This document shows, piece after piece, positions 1 to 5,084 of a DNA stretch of 5,084 nt. Below the pieces are notes generated by a model that saw only the letters and a program-made list of their open reading frames with translations, ran no database searches and had not been told where the DNA came from. The position numbers and the translations under genes were made by a program. Source of the stretch: Campylobacterales bacterium (lineage in GTDB: Bacteria > Campylobacterota > Campylobacteria > Campylobacterales > SZUA-545). The stretch lies in contig JAOXRY010000442.1 of NCBI GenBank assembly GCA_025800305.1, positions 1-5,084 on the forward strand. The letters run 5' to 3'. Within the stretch, counting starts at the first letter, position 1, and each line of letters begins with the position of its first letter.

Positions 1-1
1 C

Positions 2-619
2 AATCAAGATAGAGAGGTTATTGAGTATTTAAAAAAATATGCAAAAAAATTAAATCTTAAACTGGTAGAGGATATTGGAGGCAATAAGTGTCCTATGTTT
101 GGAATAACCAGTGGAAAAAGAGGGGGAGACATAAAAAATAAATACTCCCTTCAAAAAGAGCTGAGAGATCTTGGGGTGATTAATAATAAGCATATCCCTA
201 GAAGTTTTTTAATTAACTCAAAAGCCAATAGATTGGAACTTTTAGCAGGGCTTATCGATAGTGATGGTCATTATGACAATCAGAGTGGTGGTTATGAAAT
301 TACTCAAAAAAACAAGCGACTAGCTAAAGAGATTAAATTTTTGTGTGACTCTTTAGGTTTTAGAACATCTTTGATAAAGAAAAAAGCAAAGATTAAAAAA
401 ATTGGCTTTGAGTGTGATGTCTATAGGGTAAGAATATTTGGGAATATTGACACTGTTCCAGTAAAAATCAAAAGAAAAAAAGCGAAAAAATGGACAGCTA
501 AGAGAAGCTGGAATCAAACAGGAATAAAAGTTGAGTATGACAAAGTTGATGATTACTATGGGTTTGAGATTGATGGGAATAGACTTTTTCTTTTAGAGGA
601 TATGACTGTTACACACAAC
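2..619 (+). other. C-terminal part of DnaB intein with LAGLIDADG homing endonuclease (partial)
   Basis: This in-frame segment is removed from the DnaB precursor by protein splicing. It shows the second half of a canonical large intein. KHIP (188-199) matches block D. LLAGLIDSDG (239-268) is a dodecapeptide with its catalytic Asp in place; because it follows KHIP it should be the second copy (block E), with the first upstream of the window. Block H-like sequence follows (about 290-370), then block F (YYGFEIDGN, 554-580) and block G ending VTHN. The penultimate His (614-616) and terminal Asn (617-619) are intact and the +1 extein residue is Thr, so C-terminal cleavage chemistry looks functional. 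The junction falls between the Lys and Thr of the P-loop. Block A and the N-terminal splice junction are not visible. No frameshift or stop is present, so both splicing and endonuclease activity are plausible. Confidence 0.95.
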
Positions 620-1489
620 ACAGCCTTTGTTCTTAACCTTGCTGGTAATGTTGTAAACCATGGAAAAGGTTGTGCAATATTCAGTCTTGAGATGCCTGCT
701 GAACAGCTTATGATGAGGATGTTAAGTGCAAAAACTTCAATTCCTTTGCAGAATCTAAAAGTTGGAGATATGTCTGATGAACAATGGAAAAGACTTTCTG
801 ACGCAAGTGACTTTTATGCCAATTCAAAACTATTTGTTGATGATGACGGACAGCTTACGATTTCAAAGCTAAGATCTAAACTAAGAGATCTAAAAACAAA
901 ACATCCAGAAGTTGATTTGGCGATTATTGACTACCTTCAACTAATGTCAGGAAATTCAAGCAAAGATAGACACCAAGAAGTAAGTGAGATCTCAAGAGGA
1001 ATCAAACTTCTTGCCAGAGAACTTGATATGCCAATCATCGCTCTTTCTCAGCTTAATCGTGGGCTTGAATCAAGACCAGATAAAAGACCAATGCTTTCAG
1101 ATATTAGAGAGTCAGGATCAATCGAGCAAGACGCCGATATTATTATGTTTGTCTACCGTGATGATGTTTATCTTGAAAGGGAAGAGAGACAAAAAGAGAA
1201 GAAAGCAAAAGAGGAGGGTAGAGAGTATAAATCTACCTATAAATCAAAAGCTGTGGAAGACGCTGAGATTATCGTTGGTAAGCACAGAAATGGTCCTATT
1301 GGAACAATTGAGATGCAGTTTCACAAAGGCTATACAAGATTTAACGATGTTGTTTCAACTGTTACTCTTAAAGAGACAACTTTTAAAGATACTGATATTC
1401 CAGTTGAGTATGTTCAAGAGGTGAAACCTCAAAATGATGCTCCACCTCCAGCAGCAGATTCTAACAACGTGGATATGCCTCCGATTTAA
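2..1489 (+). CDS. dnaB: Replicative DNA helicase DnaB, intein-containing, 5' end outside window
   Basis: This is the 3' part of the gene for the hexameric replicative helicase that unwinds DNA at the fork; the frame is open from base 2 and the N-terminal extein lies upstream. After the intein (to 619) comes a 289-residue C-terminal RecA-like ATPase domain beginning Thr-Ala-Phe, the residues that follow GK in the DnaB Walker A motif. Visible DnaB motifs are SLEMP (683-697), Walker B DLAIIDYLQ (914-940), SQLNR (1046-1060), RESGSIEQDAD (1106-1138) and KHRNGP (1280-1297), which carries the arginine-finger region. A Lys/Glu-rich insert of about 30 residues (about 1172-1262) lies before KHRNGP; H. 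pylori DnaB is known to have an insertion in its C-terminal region. The tail is Pro/Ala-rich and ends with two consecutive in-frame TAA stops. The identity is certain; only the N-terminal part is unseen. Confidence 0.97.
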   Translation, partial: NQDREVIEYLKKYAKKLNLKLVEDIGGNKCPMFGITSGKRGGDIKNKYSLQKELRDLGVINNKHIPRSFLINSKANRLELLAGLIDSDGHYDNQSGGYEITQKNKRLAKEIKFLCDSLGFRTSLIKKKAKIKKIGFECDVYRVRIFGNIDTVPVKIKRKKAKKWTAKRSWNQTGIKVEYDKVDDYYGFEIDGNRLFLLEDMTVTHNTAFVLNLAGNVVNHGKGCAIFSLEMPAEQLMMRMLSAKTSIPLQNLKVGDMSDEQWKRLSDASDFYANSKLFVDDDGQLTISKLRSKLRDLKTKHPEVDLAIIDYLQLMSGNSSKDRHQEVSEISRGIKLLARELDMPIIALSQLNRGLESRPDKRPMLSDIRESGSIEQDADIIMFVYRDDVYLEREERQKEKKAKEEGREYKSTYKSKAVEDAEIIVGKHRNGPIGTIEMQFHKGYTRFNDVVSTVTLKETTFKDTDIPVEYVQEVKPQNDAPPPAADSNNVDMPPI

Positions 1490-1570
1490 TAATGTGTGTT
1501 TTGGATTTAACCACAGCAATTTTCCGCCAGAATTTTAAAAAAATAGGAAAAAAATGTGATTTTCGATTCT

Positions 1571-1598
1571 TAGAGAGATAAATAATCTCTCTATTTTT
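1571..1598 (+). terminator. Intrinsic terminator after dnaB
   Basis: A perfect 9-bp inverted repeat, TAGAGAGAT (1571-1579) and ATCTCTCTA (1585-1593), encloses a 5-base loop and is followed directly by five T (1594-1598). It lies 82 bases after the dnaB stop. The stem is AT-rich, so it may be only moderately strong, but the geometry is that of a Rho-independent terminator on the + strand. It probably separates dnaB from the downstream gene block. Confidence 0.8.
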
Positions 1599-1674
1599 CG
1601 TATGAAAAAGATCCATTATCTACCCTAATTCCTTTATTAATCGACTTAAGATACAACCTAAAATAATTTATAGT

Positions 1675-1680
1675 TATAAT
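1675..1680 (+). promoter_or_regulatory. Putative sigma-70 -10 box upstream of the unknown gene block
   Basis: A perfect TATAAT lies 75 bases before the ATG at 1756 and downstream of the dnaB terminator, where a new promoter would be expected. No good -35 hexamer sits at the usual 16-18 base spacing (the sequence there is TACAAC). That is normal for Campylobacterota housekeeping promoters, which rely on the -10 and AT-rich upstream DNA. It implies a leader of roughly 70 bases. The region is so AT-rich that a chance match cannot be excluded. Confidence 0.5.
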
Positions 1681-1745
1681 AAATAGTTTTTCTTATTTTA
1701 GATAGTTTTAAGGATATTTGTTCTAAATTTAATTAAATTAAAAAA

Positions 1746-1750
1746 AGGAA
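1746..1750 (+). promoter_or_regulatory. Ribosome-binding site for the exported-protein gene
   Basis: AGGAA ends five bases before the ATG at 1756. This is the best Shine-Dalgarno in the gene block and fixes the start of the first gene. Confidence 0.75.
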
Positions 1751-1755
1751 TAAAA

Positions 1756-2376
1756 ATGATAAAAAGTTTTTTATTAGTTTTAGTGTTAGTATCAACATTA
1801 TGGAGCTTAAGCCCTAATAGGGTTGTTTACGTTTACAATTTCCCAGGAGGAAATGTGGTTTTAGACACTTTATTAGGGTACTCTGATAAAACACATATGT
1901 TGCCATCACCTAGTCCAAATACAGGATATATTTCTGCACAAAAAGCATTGACTGCACACTCTCGTTATGTACATCCAATGTTCGAGGTTCTTGATGAATA
2001 TGCTTCCCCTGTAATGATTAATCAAACAGGATTATTAATGGACGTTGTCCATTATGACAATAGTAAAGAGTGGATGACAATAATGGAAGGATCCTTACTT
2101 GAAATTGATAGTGGTCTTAATGAAAGAATTATTGATAATGGGTTAACAGTAAGCCCATATCTTCTTCGTACAGATATATATTCAGGGTATAAGGTAAAAA
2201 GATACTATATCCCGGATATTACAAACGATACAAAAAGAATAAAGATAACAACATGCCCTATTGGAGTAGATCCAAGAACAAATCAAATTGAGTGGTGGGA
2301 ACCAACTGAAGAAAAATGTAGATTTACAATTACATATATCCATGGTACAGCACCATCAAGAGTAGTTAATCCGTAG
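1756..2376 (+). CDS. Unknown exported protein, 206 aa
   Basis: I do not recognise this family. The start is well supported by an AGGAA box five bases upstream. Residues 1-19 form a signal peptide: Lys3, then a hydrophobic core FLLVLVLVSTLW. There is no lipobox cysteine and no clear Ala-x-Ala site, so the cleavage point is uncertain and an uncleaved anchor is possible. The mature part has no further membrane segment. It is rich in Tyr, Ile, Val and Thr, which suggests mainly beta structure, and includes an aromatic and Pro/Gly-rich N-terminal stretch (YVYNFPGG, 25-32) and PSPSPN (50-55). Its only two cysteines, Cys167 and Cys188, are 21 residues apart and could form a periplasmic disulfide, with Trp180-Trp181 between them. 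It is the first gene after the putative promoter; the next gene starts nine bases after its stop. Most likely periplasmic or surface-exposed; function unknown. Confidence 0.85.
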   Translation: MIKSFLLVLVLVSTLWSLSPNRVVYVYNFPGGNVVLDTLLGYSDKTHMLPSPSPNTGYISAQKALTAHSRYVHPMFEVLDEYASPVMINQTGLLMDVVHYDNSKEWMTIMEGSLLEIDSGLNERIIDNGLTVSPYLLRTDIYSGYKVKRYYIPDITNDTKRIKITTCPIGVDPRTNQIEWWEPTEEKCRFTITYIHGTAPSRVVNP

Positions 2377-2379
2377 GGA
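2375..2379 (+). promoter_or_regulatory. Ribosome-binding site overlapping the upstream stop codon
   Basis: AGGGA shares its first two bases with the TAG stop of the exported-protein gene and lies six bases before the ATG at 2386. It fixes that start and implies coupled translation of the two genes. Confidence 0.75.
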
Positions 2380-2385
2380 TTAGAT

Positions 2386-3402
2386 ATGATTAAGCTAAAT
2401 ACAAATCAAATATTAGTAACACCACAAGGGAGTAGTTCCTCCCCTGTTGGTGCAGTAGAAAAAACCAATTCAAAAGATCTTGGAAGTGAGATTAATACAG
2501 CCAGTTCAATGTTTAAAGGAAGTGCTCAATATATAAATATTGGGATGGATCTGGGGGAATACAGTATGGCTGTAGATCCTAAACAAGAACAGATAAAAGA
2601 AGATCTCTTTTCTGTTGTGTCTCAATATATTCCAAAAGGTGGTCATTCATCGGAGTATTGGCATTTTAGAATTTTAGGAATATCAGGTAGTATAGAAGTT
2701 TTAAGTGGTGAATTACATAAAAATATTGAACCTATAAAAATGACTAAAGAAGATTATGAGTTTGAAGAGTTTGTCAAAGAGAATAGAGAAAGATACCAAA
2801 ATAGAGAAATTACTCGTGAAGAATTTAATAGACTAGTGCTGGAATATGAAGCACAGCTAATAGAAAGAAGTAGAAAAGAAGAAACACCTAGTTCAGGACA
2901 AAAACCAATTAACCTAGAAGAGTTATTCAGAGATAAAACAATGGAGGATCCACACTATCGTGTAAAAACTATTTTTGGAGAGATCACACTGGAAGATAAA
3001 CGGGAAAATGAGAGAAAGAATTTTCAGCATCTCTATAATCTTTCTGATGATTTTGCTAAAACAGAACGGTTTGAAGAGCTGTTTAAAGAGTTTAGTATAA
3101 AACGTGAAAAGTTTTTATATAGCGGTAATGCTTTATCATTACATAACAATGATACCCATGAAGAGTTAAAAAGTGAATTTTCCAGCAATGTATTGTCGAA
3201 AATAGATAATATTAAATATTTTGAAGAAGTGAGAGATAGATTAACAGATCTTCTTCATAGCAATAGGATTGACGATGTTAAAGGAGATAATTTCAAACAA
3301 AGAGTAACAGAAAAAGTAGAAAAAAGTATCCAGCTTTATGACAATATAGCCAAAGATCTTAGAAAGCTTTGGAAGTATGGTGATTTTGATACATTCAGTT
3401 AA
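2386..3402 (+). CDS. Unknown charged, probably cytoplasmic protein, 338 aa
   Basis: I do not recognise this family. There is no signal peptide or membrane segment, so a cytoplasmic location is inferred. Residues 1-45 look flexible and Ser/Thr/Gly-rich (SSSSP at 17-20). Residues about 66-112 look like a small folded unit containing YIPKGGHSSEYWHF (81-94) and hydrophobic ILGISGSIEVL. Residues 120-165 are highly charged and helical, followed by a Ser/Pro/Gly linker (168-174). The rest (about 176-332) is predicted mostly helical with many Glu and Lys, possibly coiled coil. The whole protein contains no cysteine. It starts nine bases after the previous stop with an AGGGA box, and its last 26 bases overlap the next gene, so co-expression with both neighbours is very likely. 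A structural, scaffold or regulatory role would fit the composition, but this is only inference. Confidence 0.83.
   Translation: MIKLNTNQILVTPQGSSSSPVGAVEKTNSKDLGSEINTASSMFKGSAQYINIGMDLGEYSMAVDPKQEQIKEDLFSVVSQYIPKGGHSSEYWHFRILGISGSIEVLSGELHKNIEPIKMTKEDYEFEEFVKENRERYQNREITREEFNRLVLEYEAQLIERSRKEETPSSGQKPINLEELFRDKTMEDPHYRVKTIFGEITLEDKRENERKNFQHLYNLSDDFAKTERFEELFKEFSIKREKFLYSGNALSLHNNDTHEELKSEFSSNVLSKIDNIKYFEEVRDRLTDLLHSNRIDDVKGDNFKQRVTEKVEKSIQLYDNIAKDLRKLWKYGDFDTFS
3371..3375 (+). promoter_or_regulatory. Ribosome-binding-like GGAAG that makes the next start ambiguous
   Basis: GGAAG inside the end of the preceding gene is one base from ATG 3377 (too close), four bases from in-frame GTG 3380 and ten from in-frame TTG 3386. 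A weaker AGAAAG (3361-3366) is ten bases from the ATG. Initiation may therefore occur at any of these three codons, probably by coupling to translation of the preceding gene. Confidence 0.4.
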
Positions 3403-4036
3403 ATTTTGGTTTTTAATTTTTTTTCTTGTTTGTTTGACTTTTTTATTATTTTTTCAAGAGCGCAAGTCTGAAATAAAAGAAGAGATGGCGATTCAGATTG
3501 AAACAAGTTTAGAGGAGAAAAAAGATAAAAAGATAGAAGAGAATAGAAATCTTTTTGCAGAAAAACCAAAAAAAAATCTTCTTAAGAAAACAGAAACTAA
3601 GAACTCTTTAGAAAAAAGAATATTGCTATTGGAACAAAATATTGAAGACTATACAATCAATATCTTCTCTTTTTTAGAAGTACCTTTAAATAAAAAATTC
3701 TTGCATACTGGAAGAATTAAAGATGGTTCAAAAGAGATTTATTTTCCTTTAATTCTTTCATATTTTAATGAAGATGCGTATAATTTAAAAATTGAAATTT
3801 TCCATAAAAATAAAAAATATTTTGGAAAAGGATTTCCTCTGGCATTTATGGAAGAAGATAAAAAATATTTAATAGAGTTTTTTATCAGTGGAGATGAAGT
3901 TGTGATTTCATTGTACGAAGAGAAAATAAGAGATGATAATATAACTACTACAAAACCTCTCTTGGAAGTACCAATCCAACCATCAATTAAAAAAATGGAA
4001 AATGACACTCAAGGTCTTTTAAAATTAAAAAACTAG
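3377..4036 (+). CDS. Unknown single-pass membrane protein, up to 219 aa
   Basis: I do not recognise this family. A strongly hydrophobic segment (about residues 9-26, FWFLIFFLVCLTFLLFF) is flanked by Lys9 and by Glu-Arg-Lys. This suggests an N-terminal anchor with the bulk outside the membrane, most likely in the periplasm. Residues 28-92 are Lys/Glu-rich and probably helical or coiled coil. Residues about 93-185 look like a small mixed or beta-rich domain with alternating hydrophobic residues (IYFPLILSYF, KYLIEFFI, VVISLY). The tail is polar. The start is uncertain: ATG 3377, GTG 3380 or TTG 3386 all keep the membrane segment. The gene overlaps the previous one by 26 bases and ends 16 bases before comEC, so it is probably coupled to both. 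A run of nine A at 3568-3576 lies in frame. It may be an accessory envelope protein, but no function can be assigned. Confidence 0.82.
   Translation: MVILIHSVKFWFLIFFLVCLTFLLFFQERKSEIKEEMAIQIETSLEEKKDKKIEENRNLFAEKPKKNLLKKTETKNSLEKRILLLEQNIEDYTINIFSFLEVPLNKKFLHTGRIKDGSKEIYFPLILSYFNEDAYNLKIEIFHKNKKYFGKGFPLAFMEEDKKYLIEFFISGDEVVISLYEEKIRDDNITTTKPLLEVPIQPSIKKMENDTQGLLKLKN
3568..3576 (+). repeat. A9 homopolymer within the membrane-protein gene
   Basis: Nine consecutive A encode Lys65-Lys66 and the start of Asn67, just downstream of the membrane anchor. It is the longest A run I see inside a gene here. Loss or gain of one base would truncate the protein after the anchor and part of the charged stalk. 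Confidence 0.85.
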
Positions 4037-4052
4037 AGATATTAGAAAAATC

Positions 4053-5084
4053 ATGAATCCTCTTTCTTTGTTTTACAATAATGGAGAAAGAGGGATCTTT
4101 ATTCTTCTTGCATTTCTAGTTTTCTCTGGCAATATTTTTTACTATTATCAAAACTTTCAAGATCTTAAACAAAGAGATGTCCACTTCACAGAAGCTAAAG
4201 TCCTCAAACAGTACCAAAAAGAGAAAAAACGAGGAAAGTATTGGGTTTTAAAACTTCAAACCAAAGAGTATAGTTTTTATACAACCTCAAGAGAAGATCT
4301 TAAAGATCTAACAAATCAAAATATAAAAGTAGGGTTTTTAACTAAGAAAATAGTGTTTTATGACTATTTAAAAGGCTTTTATGCCACTTCTATATATCTA
4401 AGCCTAGATAAACAAGAATTTAGCCCTAGAAAAGAGATTAGTAGTTTTATCAAAAATCAACATGAAGATAAGAGAGTTGGAGATTTCTATTCAAGTATAT
4501 TTACTGGAACTCCTGTTTCTAAAGATCTAAGAGAGGATGTAACAAACCTTGGAATTGCTCATCTTATTGCTATATCTGGTTTTCATATTGGAATTATTGC
4601 TGGTCTTATCGCTCTTATTTTATCTCCAATCTATAGTTTTTTTCAAAACAGGTATTTCCCCTATAGAAACCGTTATTTAGATCTCTATTTAATAACAGGA
4701 GTTATTCTTTTAGGGTACATCTCAATTACTGGTTTTATCCCATCTTTGATTAGATCCTTTGGAATGTTTCTTTTTGGAGGGTTTCTAGTTTTTAGAAATA
4801 TTAAGATCTTAAACTATGAAAATCTCTTTATTGTTGGAGTTGGTTTAATTGCTCTATTTCCAAAACTTCTTCTATCGTTAGGTTTCTTTTTCAGTATGGC
4901 TGGTGTTTTTTATATCTATCTGGCGATAAATAATATAGACATAAAAAACAAATGGATTATGTCAGCTATTTTAGGAGTCTTGCTTTTTATCTATATGCTT
5001 CCTCTCTCTTTTTATTTTTTTGATAAGGTTTCTTACTATCAGATCTTATCTCCTCTTCTTACTTTAGGTTTTCCTCTTTTTTAT
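4053..5084 (+). CDS. comEC: ComEC/Rec2-family DNA-uptake channel, 3' end outside window
   Basis: ComEC is the inner-membrane channel that passes single-stranded DNA into the cytoplasm during natural transformation. The first 344 residues are present and the frame is open at the window edge. Residues about 13-32 are a membrane segment. Residues about 40-125 form a soluble Lys-rich region where the family carries its OB-fold-like (DUF4131) domain. The family signature follows: LGIAHLIAISGFHIG at residues 165-179 (bases 4545-4589), matching the HLxAISGxHxG pattern at the start of the competence domain. Several hydrophobic helices come after it (about residues 180-344). The ATG at 4053 is the first plausible start after an in-frame stop at 4026-4028; its Shine-Dalgarno is weak, so translation may depend on the gene ending 16 bases upstream. 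dnaB-comEC proximity is known in H. pylori. Whether a C-terminal metallo-beta-lactamase-like domain exists cannot be seen. Confidence 0.93.
   Translation, partial: MNPLSLFYNNGERGIFILLAFLVFSGNIFYYYQNFQDLKQRDVHFTEAKVLKQYQKEKKRGKYWVLKLQTKEYSFYTTSREDLKDLTNQNIKVGFLTKKIVFYDYLKGFYATSIYLSLDKQEFSPRKEISSFIKNQHEDKRVGDFYSSIFTGTPVSKDLREDVTNLGIAHLIAISGFHIGIIAGLIALILSPIYSFFQNRYFPYRNRYLDLYLITGVILLGYISITGFIPSLIRSFGMFLFGGFLVFRNIKILNYENLFIVGVGLIALFPKLLLSLGFFFSMAGVFYIYLAINNIDIKNKWIMSAILGVLLFIYMLPLSFYFFDKVSYYQILSPLLTLGFPLFY
4059..4093 (+). repeat. Inverted repeat in the first codons of comEC
   Basis: CCTCTTTCT (4059-4067) and AGAAAGAGG (4085-4093) are exact reverse complements, giving a 9-bp stem with a 17-base loop and possible G-T pairs extending it inwards. 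It begins six bases after the A of the comEC ATG, so the mRNA hairpin would lie where the initiating ribosome sits. A T-rich stretch follows but no clean T run, so I do not call it a terminator. It may be a chance match in coding sequence. Confidence 0.45.

Larger units (their letters stand above)
1490..1755. other. Non-coding spacer between dnaB and the unknown gene block
   Basis: This 266-base spacer contains the dnaB terminator (1571-1598) and the putative promoter (1675-1680). I find no tRNA, repeat array or credible small gene. The only ATG after the terminator (1602) opens an eight-codon frame without a ribosome-binding site. Two runs of seven A (in about 1538-1555) and an AATTTAATTAAATT tract (about 1727-1740) are notable only as AT-rich DNA. 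The leader between promoter and gene shows no convincing riboswitch or structured element. Confidence 0.6.

Noticed and set aside
984..1424. Open frame of 146 codons inside dnaB
   Set aside because: It is out of frame with unmistakable DnaB motifs, has biased composition and no ribosome-binding site; it is a shadow frame.
1602..1628. Tiny ATG frame after the dnaB terminator
   Set aside because: Only eight codons before TAA, with no ribosome-binding site.
2800..2870. Resemblance of EITREEFNRL in the 338-residue protein to a SHOCT-type helical motif
   Set aside because: The match is short and in a generally charged helical region; not enough to name a domain.
3434..3449. TTGACT and TATTAT inside the membrane-protein gene, as a possible comEC promoter
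   Set aside because: The two elements are separated by only four bases, so they cannot work as -35 and -10; they encode the membrane segment.
3739..4008. Minus-strand open frame of 89 codons
   Set aside because: It lies antisense to the membrane-protein gene, is rich in Ser/Ile/Phe as expected for the complement of Lys/Glu-rich coding DNA, and has no supporting signal.
1756..4036. Reading the three unknown genes as a toxin-immunity, phage or transposon module
   Set aside because: No transposase, integrase, terminal repeats, attachment-site duplication or recognisable toxin motif is visible.
1..5084. tRNA, rRNA, CRISPR array or replication origin
   Set aside because: No cloverleaf, rRNA segment, regularly spaced repeats or DnaA-box cluster was seen on either strand.

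Overview
The window is AT-rich bacterial DNA with all genes on the + strand. It reads as Campylobacterota (epsilonproteobacterial) chromosome. The main support is the pairing of dnaB with a ComEC/Rec2-family competence gene, the arrangement recalled for Helicobacter pylori (HP1362/HP1361). The DnaB also has a long charged insert near its C-terminus, as H. pylori DnaB does, and codon use is typical of that group. Genus cannot be fixed from the sequence alone.

Layout: (1) Bases 2-1489 are the 3' part of dnaB. The first ~618 bases are the C-terminal part of an intein with a LAGLIDADG homing-endonuclease domain, and the rest is the C-terminal DnaB ATPase domain. The intein interrupts the Walker A P-loop, so helicase activity depends on protein splicing. 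(2) Bases 1490-1755 are non-coding: a clear intrinsic terminator for dnaB, then an AT-rich stretch with a perfect -10 box and a good ribosome-binding site. (3) Bases 1756-4036 hold three tightly packed genes I do not recognise: a small exported protein with two cysteines, a charged, cysteine-free, probably cytoplasmic protein, and a small single-pass membrane protein. The second and third overlap by 26 bases. (4) From 4053 to the window edge runs the 5' part of comEC, the DNA-uptake channel, only 16 bases after the third unknown gene.

The likely transcription plan is that dnaB ends at its own terminator, and a new promoter near 1675 drives the three unknown genes and probably comEC as one unit. 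The most interesting points are the P-loop intein and the orphan three-gene block between dnaB and comEC. Its compartment pattern (exported, soluble, membrane-anchored) and close coupling to comEC could fit a cell-envelope or DNA-uptake role, but nothing in the sequences proves a function. A strong excess of the palindrome AGATCT is also worth a look.
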